Shown here one piece after another: positions 34,040 through 43,046 of a DNA stretch of 64,000 bases. The position numbers and the translations under genes are program-made. The notes beneath the pieces were generated by a model. The model did no database searches. It had not been told where the DNA came from and saw only the letters and a program-made list of their open reading frames with translations. The stretch covers positions 1 through 64,000 of the forward strand of contig NZ_JBNCAN010000014.1 in NCBI RefSeq assembly GCF_049808615.1. The letters run 5' to 3'. Source of the DNA: Modicisalibacter sp049808615 (lineage in GTDB: Bacteria; Pseudomonadota; Gammaproteobacteria; Pseudomonadales; Halomonadaceae). Numbering within the stretch: the stretch's first letter is position 1; every line of letters begins with the position of its first letter.

Positions 34040-35107
34040 TCATTCTCCCAGATTGAAACGGGCGACATTGGTACCGGCGGCTCGGGTGTTGAGATCAACT
34101 TCCTCTCCACGATACCGCAGTTCGACGCCATCGGCATTGCCGATGGTCAGACGGAAGGGAGGTTCGCCTTCCGCGGTGGCCTCGGTGCCCGCTGCTTGCA
34201 GGCCGACCAGGATACGCTCCCCGCTGGCGTCGAAGACCTCGGTCCAGGACTCTTCATTGAAAACGAATGCCAGGCGCCGGCTATCCGGCGAGGCTGCAGC
34301 CGGCGCTGCCTCATCGTCTTCAGTGGTAGCAGCCTGTTCTTCAGACTGCGCCTCGGCCGACTCGTTCGCGGCGTCATTGGCATTATTGGACATATCCGGT
34401 GCAGTGTCCGGCTCGATCATGCTAGCGGCATCGTCGTCGCCAGTGGCCTCGTCGTTACCGGCTGACTCTGCATCATTGGCGGCTTCGTCGTTGGCGGCAT
34501 CGTCTTCGACCAATCCCAGCTCTTCGTCTTTCGACGGTAGCGGCGGCAAGTCGCTATCCTCCTCGACAGCCGTGGAAGCGTTGTCGGTCGCGGTGCCACT
34601 GGCGTCATCGCTCATTGGCGCTTCATCGAGACTTTCCATCTCGGTGGTTTCGCTGAGTCCCAGACCATCAAAAATATCGTTGCCATCACGGCTTTGCCAC
34701 CACAACAGGGTCAAGGCGATCAGGCCGAGAATCACCAGCACCGTGACCAGCTTGAAAATCCAGGGGCCGACGCGGGAGGGAGGCTTGGCGGTATGCACCG
34801 GCGTGACCTTGCGCTCGACTTCACCACGGCCATGCCGGCTGTTGTAGGCATCGACGACTTCGCGTTCGTCGATACCCATTAGACGGGCGTAGGCACGTAG
34901 ATAACCGCGACGATAGGCGGAAATGGGTACTTCGTCGTACTGATCCCCCTCCAGCCCTGCCACCACTGCGGGGCGTAGATTGAGTTGTATGGCCACCTCT
35001 TCGAGGCTGAGTCCCTGACGCTCGCGCTCGTCTTTCAGCAGCTTGCCGGGTGATCCCGAATGCATGGGTTCAAAATCGGGTTGCTGTCGTTCTTGTATGT
35101 CGCTCAT
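34040..35107 (-). CDS. rodZ: Cytoskeletal protein RodZ
   Basis: This 355-residue protein has an N-terminal helix-turn-helix domain (LLKDERERQGLSLEEVAIQL) that binds MreB. One membrane helix follows at about residues 112-134, then a long acidic, Asp/Glu/Ala/Asn-rich linker (about 135-270), then a C-terminal DUF4115 beta domain (SWTEVFDASGERIL). It keeps rod shape. The very acidic periplasmic linker fits a halophile. Confidence 0.92.
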   Translation of the reverse strand: MSDIQERQQPDFEPMHSGSPGKLLKDERERQGLSLEEVAIQLNLRPAVVAGLEGDQYDEVPISAYRRGYLRAYARLMGIDEREVVDAYNSRHGRGEVERKVTPVHTAKPPSRVGPWIFKLVTVLVILGLIALTLLWWQSRDGNDIFDGLGLSETTEMESLDEAPMSDDASGTATDNASTAVEEDSDLPPLPSKDEELGLVEDDAANDEAANDAESAGNDEATGDDDAASMIEPDTAPDMSNNANDAANESAEAQSEEQAATTEDDEAAPAAASPDSRRLAFVFNEESWTEVFDASGERILVGLQAAGTEATAEGEPPFRLTIGNADGVELRYRGEEVDLNTRAAGTNVARFNLGE

Positions 35108-35134
35108 GGATGAGCCGTCCTCTTTGATTCGGGG

Positions 35135-35884
35135 TCAAGGTGCGTTTTGGGCATCGAGCTGGCGTGAATAAAAAGCGGCGGAGTCGTTGTCGCCTCGGGC
35201 TTGGGCAAGTTGCTCCGCCAACTGAAGGCTCTCGGAGGTGGCGCCGGCCAGACGGATGTAGGATTGCAACTGTTCCCAGGCCTGGGAATAGTTCCCTTGG
35301 GCATGATCGATGCGTGCCATCACCAGATAGCTGCGTGGGCTGCGTGGGTCGATGGTCTGGGCGCGGGTCAGGCTGGCACGCGCCGCCGGAATAGCGCCGA
35401 GTTCCCACTGACATAGTCCCAGATTGGTGAGTAGCTGGGCACGGTTGTTGTATTTGACATCCTGGGAGGCGCGCTCGAGTTGGTCGCAGGACTCTTCGAC
35501 GCGGCCCTGGGAATACAGAAAGGCCGCGTAATTGTTGCGACCTTGCGTAAATGTCGGGTCCATGGCCAGTGCCTGGCGAAAGAAACGATCCGCCATGGCG
35601 CTTTCGCCCTGGCGTTGATAGAGCAGCGCCTGGACCTGCAACGCCTTTGGAGCGTCGGGATTTATCTCAAGGGCCCGGTCGAGTTTGGTCTGGGCGCGGG
35701 GTAAATTACCCTGCTCCATGTATTCGATGGCCATGGTGATGTTGAGCTTGAGGGCCTGGTCGATATCCTTTTCCGCGCTGTTCGAGCCGGATCCTGCATC
35801 GATGGCGCAGCCTGAAAGCAATGCTACGACGAGCAGCACGACCCATGGCTTGACAGGCATCGGTGAATAGCGAAATAGGCTCAT
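35135..35884 (-). CDS. pilW: Type IV pilus assembly lipoprotein PilW/PilF (TPR)
   Basis: This 249-residue lipoprotein (lipobox ALLSGCAID) has six or so TPR units (GNLPRAQTKLDRALEINPD, QGESAMADRFFRQALAMDP, and so on). The rlmN-pilW-rodZ-ispG order is the usual context of the pilotin PilF/PilW that helps the PilQ secretin reach the outer membrane. Confidence 0.9.
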   Translation of the reverse strand: MSLFRYSPMPVKPWVVLLVVALLSGCAIDAGSGSNSAEKDIDQALKLNITMAIEYMEQGNLPRAQTKLDRALEINPDAPKALQVQALLYQRQGESAMADRFFRQALAMDPTFTQGRNNYAAFLYSQGRVEESCDQLERASQDVKYNNRAQLLTNLGLCQWELGAIPAARASLTRAQTIDPRSPRSYLVMARIDHAQGNYSQAWEQLQSYIRLAGATSESLQLAEQLAQARGDNDSAAFYSRQLDAQNAP

Positions 35885-36007
35885 GGAACCCTCTAGCGAG
35901 ACCGCGCCAAGTATTAGGGAACGATCGAATTGATCAACCTTGGTATTAGATAAAACGTACTTATCAAAGCGTTGTAAACGATCGAAGTCAAGATCGCTCT
36001 ATTATGG

Positions 36008-37147
36008 TTAATCGGCATCGATCTGAATTGATTGAATATAGCGCTCATGACGCCGGGTTTTATCCTTGACTCGCCCGACAAGTTGACCACAGGCGGCATC
36101 GATATCGTCGCCTCGGGTCATGCGAATCGGCGCCGTGTAGCCCAATTCGTACAACCACTGCTGAAAGCGCATGGCTTGATTACGTGAGGGCTTCTCGTAG
36201 CCCGAGTGCGGGAAGGGATTGAAGGGAATCAGATTGATCTTGCAGGGTAGTTCCTTGAGCAGTGCCGCAAGCTGTTCGGCGTGCTCCCGCTGATCGTTGA
36301 CTTCCTTGATCAGGGTGTACTCGATGGTCACCATGCGTCGATCGGCGCATTTCGTCAAATAGCGCTGGCAGGCATCGAGCAGGGTGCGAATATTGTACTT
36401 TCGGTTGAGCGGCACCAGCTCATTGCGCAGTTCATCATTGGCAGCATGCAGCGAAATGGCCAGGCTGACGTCCAGTTCGTCACCGAGCTTGTCGATCATC
36501 GGCACGACACCGGACGTCGACAGCGTGACGCGACGCTTGGACAGGCCGTAGGCCATGTCATCGAGCATCAGCTTCATCGCCGGCACGACGTTGTCGTAAT
36601 TGAGCAGCGGCTCGCCCATGCCCATCATCACCACGTTGGTCACGGGTCGGCTGAGGCTGTCGTGACGCGGGCCGGCGCTGCGGCACGCCACCCACACCTG
36701 GCCGATGATCTCCGCAGCGGTCAGATTACGTTGAAAGCCCTGCTTGCCGGTAGAACAGAAGCTGCAGTCCAGTGAGCAACCTACCTGGGACGACACGCAC
36801 AGCGTACGTCGGCTACCGTTCTCGGAAGGAATCAGTACCGTCTCCACATAGCTGCCGTCCTCGACTTCCAGCACCCATTTGCGCGTGCCATCCTTCGAGG
36901 CTCCTTCGTAGACCACCCCCGGTCCGCGAATCTCTGCTACCTCGGCCAGGCGCGTTCGCAGTGTCTTGGATAGATTGGTCATGGCCTCGAAGTCGTCGCA
37001 GCCTTCGTGGTGAATCCATTTCATCACCTGGGTGGCGCGAAACTTCTTCTCGCCGATGGAGACGAAGAAAGCTTCCATCTGCTCCCGGGAGAGGCCGAGC
37101 AGGTTGGTGCGAGTAGCGTTCGAAGCGGTAGGAGCGGGTGCGGTCAT
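36008..37147 (-). CDS. rlmN: Dual-specificity 23S rRNA/tRNA m2A methyltransferase RlmN
   Basis: This 379-residue radical-SAM enzyme methylates A2503 of 23S rRNA and A37 of some tRNAs. The CxxxCxxC cluster motif is in CSLDCSFCSTGKQG; further motifs are VVMMGMGEPLLNYDN and LSTSGVVPMIDKLG. The C-terminal conserved Cys lies in DDIDAACGQL. The N-terminal accessory domain (REQMEAFFVSIGEKKFRA) is present. Confidence 0.94.
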   Translation of the reverse strand: MTAPAPTASNATRTNLLGLSREQMEAFFVSIGEKKFRATQVMKWIHHEGCDDFEAMTNLSKTLRTRLAEVAEIRGPGVVYEGASKDGTRKWVLEVEDGSYVETVLIPSENGSRRTLCVSSQVGCSLDCSFCSTGKQGFQRNLTAAEIIGQVWVACRSAGPRHDSLSRPVTNVVMMGMGEPLLNYDNVVPAMKLMLDDMAYGLSKRRVTLSTSGVVPMIDKLGDELDVSLAISLHAANDELRNELVPLNRKYNIRTLLDACQRYLTKCADRRMVTIEYTLIKEVNDQREHAEQLAALLKELPCKINLIPFNPFPHSGYEKPSRNQAMRFQQWLYELGYTAPIRMTRGDDIDAACGQLVGRVKDKTRRHERYIQSIQIDAD

Positions 37148-37216
37148 GGGTATCGATACGTCGTGAACGGCATCTTGGAGCAGGGAGCGGGGGCGGCTTG
37201 CCCCCGCGGCGTCGGA

Positions 37217-37645
37217 TCAACCGCGCGGGCAGATCTCGTCATTGCCGAAGAAGTAGGCCACTTCACGCTCGGCGGACTCCGGTGAATCGGAGCCATGCAC
37301 GGCATTGGCGTCGATGGACTGGGCGAAATCGGCGCGAATGGTGCCGGGCGCGGCGTCCTTGGGATTGGTGGCTCCCATTAGATCGCGATTCTTGGCGATG
37401 GCATCATCACCCTCGAGCACTTGAACCATCACCGGCCCAGAGGTCATGAAACCGACCAGCTCGCCGAAGAAACCACGCTCCTTGTGCTCGGCGTAGAAAC
37501 CTTCCGCCTGCTCCTTGGAAAGGTGCTGCATCTTGGCGGCAACGATCTTGAGTCCGGCCTTCTCGAAGCGGCTGTAGATTTCGCCGATCACGTTTTTCGC
37601 AACGGCATCGGGCTTGATGATGGACAGGGTGCGCTGATTGGCCAT
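37217..37645 (-). CDS. ndk: Nucleoside diphosphate kinase
   Basis: This 142-residue kinase balances NTP pools. The N-terminal block reads TLSIIKPDAVAKNVIGEI and the active-site His lies in NAVHGSDSPESAEREV. The ATG at 37645 is preferred over one five codons upstream because it gives the standard start MANQRTLSIIKPD with GGAG in range. Confidence 0.95.
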   Translation of the reverse strand: MANQRTLSIIKPDAVAKNVIGEIYSRFEKAGLKIVAAKMQHLSKEQAEGFYAEHKERGFFGELVGFMTSGPVMVQVLEGDDAIAKNRDLMGATNPKDAAPGTIRADFAQSIDANAVHGSDSPESAEREVAYFFGNDEICPRG

Positions 37646-37821
37646 GCAGGATATCTCCATAAATGATTGAGGGATGAGACGGCAGCGCGCCGCAGGAGCG
37701 GCGCGGGGGAGTATGCTTCAATGAAATATCAAACAGCCATCATTGAAAATCGCGCCATTATAACGACTCGGTGCGGATAACGCATCCAGACATCGAGCAG
37801 GGTGCTCGTCTGCGATGATTC

Positions 37822-38148
37822 TCATACGCTGAAGCTTTCGCCACAACCACACTGATCCTTGACGTTGGGGTTGTTGAAGCGAAAGAAGCGGTTGAGCCCT
37901 TCCGACACATAGTCCACTTCGCTGCCGTCGAGCATGGTCAATGCCTCCGGCGCGACGAATACCTTGGCACCATGTTCTTCGAAGGTGACATCATTACTCG
38001 CCTCCTGGTCGGCGAAGTCGAGAACGTAGCTGTATCCGGAGCAACCGCTGGGCTTGACGGTCACCCGCAGACCCAGGCCATGGCCGCGTTCATCGAGTGC
38101 CAGGCGAATCTGCTGGGCGGCGGCGGGTGTAATCGAAAATTGTGTCAT
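37822..38148 (-). CDS. iscA: IscA-type iron-sulfur cluster carrier
   Basis: This 108-residue A-type carrier has the three conserved cysteines: PSGCSGYSY (about Cys36) and QCGCGESF (two near the end). It passes clusters or iron to apoproteins. An AAGGAGG site precedes it, 10 bases after iscS. It directly follows iscS, with no iscU between. Confidence 0.92.
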   Translation of the reverse strand: MTQFSITPAAAQQIRLALDERGHGLGLRVTVKPSGCSGYSYVLDFADQEASNDVTFEEHGAKVFVAPEALTMLDGSEVDYVSEGLNRFFRFNNPNVKDQCGCGESFSV

Positions 38149-38158
38149 GAAAACCTCC

Positions 38159-39316
38159 TTAATGATGGAGCAGTGCGCTCAGCGCGTGCCTCAGTTCGGC
38201 CACCGCCGCATCGATATCCGCGTCGGTGGTGAAGCGGCCGAAGCTAAAGCGCAGCGACGTCAGTGCCCGCGCGCGCGGAACACCGATGCCTTTCAATACA
38301 TAGGATGGCTCGACGCTAGCGGAGTTGCATGCCGAGCCGGTGGAAACCGCGATACCTCGCAGGGCCATCAACAACGACTCGCCGTCGACACCGTCGAAGG
38401 CGAGATTGACGATATTGGGCACGGAGGCATCGATATCGGTATTGCGGTGAACGCCACCGATGTCTTCAAGTCCATCGAGAAAACGCTGGGCGAGGGCGGC
38501 AATGCGAGTCTGGTCGGCGGCGCCTTCGGCTTGCGCCAGGGCAAAGGCCTCGCCCATGCCGGCGATCTGATGGGTCGGCAGGGTGCCGGAGCGCATGCCG
38601 CGCTCGTGGCCACCGCCATGGATCAGCGCCTCGACGCGAATGTCCGGGCTGCGACGCACGTAAAGTGCACCGATCCCCTTGGGACCATAGGCCTTGTGAC
38701 CTGACAGCGACATCAGATCGATGCCCTGGCGGGTGACGTCCAGTTCGATGCGTCCCACCGCCTGAGCAGCGTCCACGTGCAAGGCCGAGCCGTGGGCGTG
38801 AGCTACTTCGGCAAGGGCGGCCAGATCGTTGATCGTACCGAGTTCATTATTGACCGCCATCAGCGACACCAGCACGGTATCGTCCCGCATGGCCTCGTCA
38901 AGCCGCGCAGGCGAAATGCGTCCGTCTTTTTCCGGTGTCAGCCAGGTGACGTCGAACCCCTCGGCTTCCAGCGCGCGTGCGGTATCGATGACGGCCTTGT
39001 GCTCGATGCTCGAGGTCACCAGATGTCGGCCGCGGGCCCGGTTGGCGCGCAGGAACCCCGTCAATGCCAGATTATCCGCCTCGGTGGCCCCGGAGGTCCA
39101 GACGATCTCCCTCGGATCGGCACCGATCAGATCGGCCACCTGACGACGCGCTCCTTCCACGACCTGTTCGGCTTGCCAGCCAGGCATATGGCTGCGCGAC
39201 GCCGGGTTGGCGAAGACGCCCTCCAGGGTCAGATGCTGGCTCATGACCTCGGCGACCCTGGGGTCGACCGGCGTGGTCGCAGCATAGTCAAGATAGATGG
39301 GGGCGTTCATGGCCAT
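38159..39316 (-). CDS. iscS: Cysteine desulfurase IscS
   Basis: This 385-residue PLP enzyme takes sulfur from cysteine for Fe-S clusters and tRNA thiolation. The N-terminus is YLDYAATTPVDPRVAEVM, the PLP lysine is in SGHKAYGPKG and the catalytic cysteine is in the loop SACNSASVEPSYVL. The length is slightly below the ~404 residues of E. coli IscS; the C-terminal tail that contacts IscU looks short. This fits the absence of iscU here. Confidence 0.9.
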   Translation of the reverse strand: MAMNAPIYLDYAATTPVDPRVAEVMSQHLTLEGVFANPASRSHMPGWQAEQVVEGARRQVADLIGADPREIVWTSGATEADNLALTGFLRANRARGRHLVTSSIEHKAVIDTARALEAEGFDVTWLTPEKDGRISPARLDEAMRDDTVLVSLMAVNNELGTINDLAALAEVAHAHGSALHVDAAQAVGRIELDVTRQGIDLMSLSGHKAYGPKGIGALYVRRSPDIRVEALIHGGGHERGMRSGTLPTHQIAGMGEAFALAQAEGAADQTRIAALAQRFLDGLEDIGGVHRNTDIDASVPNIVNLAFDGVDGESLLMALRGIAVSTGSACNSASVEPSYVLKGIGVPRARALTSLRFSFGRFTTDADIDAAVAELRHALSALLHH

Positions 39317-39373
39317 GATCGTGTTCGTTGTCCTGCCCAGTAAAGTGACTCGATAGCGACAGTAACTCGAAAG

Positions 39374-39844
39374 CTAAAGTGACTCGATGGCGATCGTATC
39401 GCCGGTGTGCTGTTGCCGTTGACGAGCGGCAATGCTGCGTACTTCATGACGGTCGATCAGATCGCCTAGCGACACGCCATCGAGAAAGCCGTGAATCTCT
39501 TCGGAGAGTTCGCACCACAGATGATGCGTCAGGCAGGTATGACCCGCCTGACAATCCGCCAAACCCTGACAACGAGTCGCATCCACCGACTCGTCGACGG
39601 CATCGATGACCCGGGCGACGGACACCTGTGCCGGTGCCTTAGCCAGACGATAGCCGCCGCCGGGACCGCGCACGCTGGTGACCAGTTCACTGCGACGCAG
39701 CCGAGCAAACAGCTGCTCGAGATAGGAAAGAGAAATATCCTGGCGCCTGGAAATATCCGCCAGGCTGACCGGGCGTTGGTCGGCGTGCAAAGCCAAATCG
39801 AGCATGGCGGTGACGGCGTAGCGTCCTTTCGTGGTCAGGCGCAT
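39374..39844 (-). CDS. iscR: Fe-S cluster regulator IscR
   Basis: This 156-residue Rrf2-family regulator has an N-terminal winged helix (RLTTKGRYAVTAMLDLAL, SLSYLEQLFARLRR, VRGPGGGYRLA) and the three cluster cysteines CQGLADCQAGHTC. In its [2Fe-2S] form it represses the isc promoter. A matching site lies upstream. It leads the iscR-iscS-iscA run. Confidence 0.93.
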   Translation of the reverse strand: MRLTTKGRYAVTAMLDLALHADQRPVSLADISRRQDISLSYLEQLFARLRRSELVTSVRGPGGGYRLAKAPAQVSVARVIDAVDESVDATRCQGLADCQAGHTCLTHHLWCELSEEIHGFLDGVSLGDLIDRHEVRSIAARQRQQHTGDTIAIESL

Positions 39845-39947
39845 AGAGTATCAAACGCAAGAGTCGGTCGAATGATTAACAGTGAGTGGCCAACAAATAT
39901 CGCCAAACGGACGAGAACCATCGCTATTCTGGCGTGACCTGGCCCTC

Positions 39948-39982
39948 ATTATGAGAAAACCGAGTAGAACGGTCAACAATTC
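39948..39982 (-). promoter_or_regulatory. iscR promoter with IscR type-1-like site
   Basis: On the minus strand TTGACC, a 17-base spacer and CATAAT form a good sigma-70 promoter. The spacer holds TACTCGG, so the stretch TTGACC-N4-TACTCGG fits the type 1 IscR sites I know from iscR promoters (TTGAC then ACTCGG). Autorepression by holo-IscR is therefore likely. Confidence 0.6.
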
Positions 39983-39994
39983 CCGGTGTGTCGT

Positions 39995-40921
39995 TCAGCG
40001 ACCACCGTCTACCTGATGTGAAACGGCGGGCGACTGTTCGGTGGTCGCCGACGAGTCTTGCGAGTCAGACGGGCGATTCTCGTCAGAAGAGGATGGTTCT
40101 TGCCTTTGAGGATTTTTCTCGATGGGCGAGCAGGCGCTGTCGACATCCTCGAGAACGCCGGCAAAATCCTCGTCGCGCAGCTCAGGTAGCTGTCCTGAGC
40201 GGTAACTGGCGTCGAGCTTGCGCAGCGTGGCGCACATCACCTCGATGCGCTGATCCACCGCGTGCATATGATCGAGCATGGCTTGCATGGAATGGGCCAC
40301 GGGGTCGGGCATGTCCTGACTCACGCCGTAGGCATCGAAGCCAAACTTCTGGCGCATCGCTTCACGGCGTTCCGGATCGAAGGCGGGTTCTTCTTCGACA
40401 TCCGGTTCGGCTCGCTTGACGATCTTGCCGGGGATGCCGACCACCGTCGCGCCAGCGGGCACCGCCTTGGTGACCACCGCGTTGGAACCTATCTTGGCGC
40501 CCGCGCCGACGATAAAGGGGCCCAAGATCTTGGCGCCGGCACCAACGATGACACCATCCTCCAAAGTAGGATGACGCTTGCCTTTGTTCCAACTAGTGCC
40601 ACCCAGGGTGACGCCCTGATAGAGCGTCACATCGTTGCCGACCTCGGCGGTTTCGCCGATGACCACCCCCAGGCCGTGGTCGATGAAGAAGCGCCGGCCG
40701 ATCGTCGCCCCGGGATGAATCTCGATGCCGGTCAGCCAGCGGAACAGCGTCGACAGCGTTCGCGCCAGCCACTTCAGGTTTTTCTGCCACAGCCAGTGGC
40801 TCAAACGATGGGCGAGCAGCGCATGCAGCCCGGGGTAGTTGGTCAGCACTTCGAATACATTGCGGGCTGCCGGGTCACGCGCGAACACGCTATTGATGTC
40901 TTCTCGCAGACGGCTGAACAT
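39995..40921 (-). CDS. cysE: Serine O-acetyltransferase
   Basis: This 308-residue enzyme makes O-acetylserine for cysteine synthesis. The N-terminal helical part leads to a left-handed beta helix with hexapeptide repeats (GATIGRRFFIDHG, GVVIGETAEVG, VIVGAGAKILGPF). A C-terminal extension of about 100 residues, rich in acid and Ser residues, makes it longer than the ~260-270 of most short CysE proteins. It lies just upstream of iscR on the same strand. Confidence 0.92.
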   Translation of the reverse strand: MFSRLREDINSVFARDPAARNVFEVLTNYPGLHALLAHRLSHWLWQKNLKWLARTLSTLFRWLTGIEIHPGATIGRRFFIDHGLGVVIGETAEVGNDVTLYQGVTLGGTSWNKGKRHPTLEDGVIVGAGAKILGPFIVGAGAKIGSNAVVTKAVPAGATVVGIPGKIVKRAEPDVEEEPAFDPERREAMRQKFGFDAYGVSQDMPDPVAHSMQAMLDHMHAVDQRIEVMCATLRKLDASYRSGQLPELRDEDFAGVLEDVDSACSPIEKNPQRQEPSSSDENRPSDSQDSSATTEQSPAVSHQVDGGR

Positions 40922-41181
40922 GAGCAATCCTTGTATGGGCCTGGTCGGCATTTTCGGTTGCCGCAACACTTGAATCTTTCATTATTGGGGTGCCTAGACA
41001 GCCCTGCAAGGTGTGGCCGGCACTGAAGCGGCGGCATTAGGAAAGCACTGAATAAATGCCTGCGCGACTCAATCACTGCGTTACGCGGTGCGCGGAATCC
41101 TCACATATACCCCATATGCTCCGGTTCCTGTGCTCCGGGTGCCTTGTCTTGCCTTCGTTCGCCTGTTTTGTAAACACCCTC

Positions 41182-41979
41182 TTAGCGAGCATTTTTGGCC
41201 TTTTTTTCCATGGCGGTCAGGATGCCGCGCAGGATGCTGATTTCCATTTGATCTGGCCGCGCGCGCAGATAAAGACGGCGTAGCCGAGCCATCAACTGAC
41301 GAGGCTTGGCCGGGTCGTGAAACTCGACGGCGATCAAGGCACGTTCCAGATGGGTGAAGAAACGCTCTAGATCGTCATGGCTGGCCAGGGGGCTATCCCA
41401 CTCGAGCCCGAATGTAGCAGGCTCCTTGTCGATCCTCGGGTTTTTATTAACCCCCGGCGGGGAGTCCTGCAGCCAGGCCTGGCGACATTCATAAGCCAAC
41501 ACCTGGACCGCCGCTGCCAGATTCAGTGAGCTGAAGTCCGGGTTGGCTGGAATGCATACGTGGCGATGGCAGCGTTGCAATTCGTCGTTGGTCAGGCCGC
41601 TATCCTCACGCCCAAACACCAGCGCTACCCGAGCCTCACGGCTAGTCAACTCGTCTGCCAGCGCATCGCTCAACTGACGTGGTGTGAACATCGGCCAGGG
41701 CAGAGTGCGCGAACGAGCGCTGGCACCGACGACCAGGGTGGCATCTGCCACCGCGTCGTCGAGAGAGGCATGAATGGGTGCGGCGGCGACCAGCGCATCC
41801 GCCCCCGAAGCCCGGGAAATGGCCTCACTGGTGCGTACCTCGCAGCGTGGCGCGACCAGCGCTAGGTCTGCAAGCCCCATGTTCTTCATGGCCCGGGCAA
41901 CACCGCCGATATTGCCGGGGTGACTGGTGCCGACAAGCACGATGCGCAGTTGGGCGAGGGAGAAGGGACGATCAAGCAT
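41182..41979 (-). CDS. trmJ: tRNA (C/U32)-2'-O-methyltransferase TrmJ
   Basis: This 265-residue SPOUT methyltransferase has the first block VLVGTSHPGNIGGVARAMKNM, a conserved VFGREDSGLTNDEL and a knot region, CIPANPDFSSLNLAAAVQVL. It modifies position 32 of several tRNAs. It is divergent from suhB and upstream of cysE-isc, the order known from other gammaproteobacteria. A ~200-base gap with no gene lies between it and cysE. Confidence 0.94.
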   Translation of the reverse strand: MLDRPFSLAQLRIVLVGTSHPGNIGGVARAMKNMGLADLALVAPRCEVRTSEAISRASGADALVAAAPIHASLDDAVADATLVVGASARSRTLPWPMFTPRQLSDALADELTSREARVALVFGREDSGLTNDELQRCHRHVCIPANPDFSSLNLAAAVQVLAYECRQAWLQDSPPGVNKNPRIDKEPATFGLEWDSPLASHDDLERFFTHLERALIAVEFHDPAKPRQLMARLRRLYLRARPDQMEISILRGILTAMEKKAKNAR

Positions 41980-42139
41980 GCAAGGTGGTCATCCAAATAT
42001 CGAAACGGGTTCCGCGCAGTCTATCACGGCGACGACAGGTGGCGATGGCGGCGGATTCTCGTGGCCCGAAATACGACTTTTTGCTAGGATGCCAGGCCCT
42101 AGCGTTCTTTAACAGTCATCGACTCCTCAAGGCCCGATC

Positions 42140-42934
42140 ATGCATCCGATGGTCCAATTCGCGCTACGTGCGGCACGTAGCGCCGCCGAACAATTTCTTC
42201 GTGTTCGCGAGCGTATCGAAAACGCTCACGAAGATCACAATCTTCAAGGTTTGCTGGACGATAGTGCGCGCAATGCCGAGACATTGATCGTGCGCCAGCT
42301 TGCCCGCGGCTATCCGCAACATGGCGTTGTGGGTCGCTTTACACCTCATCGCGATGGCGAGGGTGAAGGCCGCGAGATTCTATGGAAGATCGAACCCTAC
42401 CACGGCTATTCCAATCTCGGTGTGGCCGGCGACAGCTTTGCGTTGTCTCTGGTGTGTCTGGTCAAGGGTCGGCCTGAACACGCGGTGGTCATCTGCCCGT
42501 TCAGTGATGACGAGTACCTGGCCAGTCGGGGGCGAGGCGCCCAACACAACGGTAAACGCATCCGTGTGACCAAGGCGACTCACGTTGACGGCACACGCAT
42601 TGCCATGGGCCTTCCGGAGAGCTGGCTACGTGCCCGTCATCTGCCGACGTACCTGCATCTAGTACAGCGCCTTGGCCCGCAGATCGATACCCTGACCGCG
42701 ACGGGCTGCCCGCTGCTGGATATCGCCGAGATGGCCGCCGGGCGCGCCGACGCCGTCCTGGTGCTCGGGCTCGAGGAACAGGATAGTCTGGTGGGGTCGT
42801 TATTGCTCAAGGAAGCTGGTGCGCTGATGGGTGGCCCGGATGGCACCCCCAGCGTGAGTGTCGAAGGCAACCTGATGGCCGCCGGACCACGGCTCTACAA
42901 GGCGCTGGTGCAGGTGCTCAAGGCGTCGGCCTGA
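42140..42934 (+). CDS. suhB: SuhB, inositol-monophosphatase fold with lost catalytic residues
   Basis: This 264-residue protein begins MHPMVQFALRAARSA, like E. coli SuhB, and aligns with it throughout. In E. coli SuhB the metal site is a Glu in the TEES block and the two Asp of IDPLDGTTNF. Here the equivalent blocks read VVGRFT (residues 63-68) and KIEPYHGYSN (83-92), so the Glu is gone and the two Asp are Glu85 and His88. Phosphatase activity is unlikely. SuhB also works in rRNA transcription antitermination and in RNase E-linked effects, a role that does not need catalysis. Context (divergent trmJ) supports orthology. Confidence 0.87.
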   Translation: MHPMVQFALRAARSAAEQFLRVRERIENAHEDHNLQGLLDDSARNAETLIVRQLARGYPQHGVVGRFTPHRDGEGEGREILWKIEPYHGYSNLGVAGDSFALSLVCLVKGRPEHAVVICPFSDDEYLASRGRGAQHNGKRIRVTKATHVDGTRIAMGLPESWLRARHLPTYLHLVQRLGPQIDTLTATGCPLLDIAEMAAGRADAVLVLGLEEQDSLVGSLLLKEAGALMGGPDGTPSVSVEGNLMAAGPRLYKALVQVLKASA

Positions 42935-43046
42935 GAAGCATCTAAGCGAGAAAGCTTGTAACGCAAACCCCCGTTCGGTCGTGAGCGGGGGTGCGCTTAT
43001 GATGCCTGTGATTGTTGCGTCTGTAGCTCGAGATATCGCCACGTTT

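Noticed and set aside
37687..37704. GCGCCGC/GCGGCGC hairpin between iscA and ndk
   Set aside because: It has no T-tract on the coding strand and sits in a GC-rich spot; it could be a leader structure of ndk but there is no support for a defined function.
40970..41181. Possible insertion-element remnant between cysE and trmJ
   Set aside because: The segment looks unlike its neighbours and made me think of a dispersed repeat, but no inverted ends, target duplication or coding piece could be identified.
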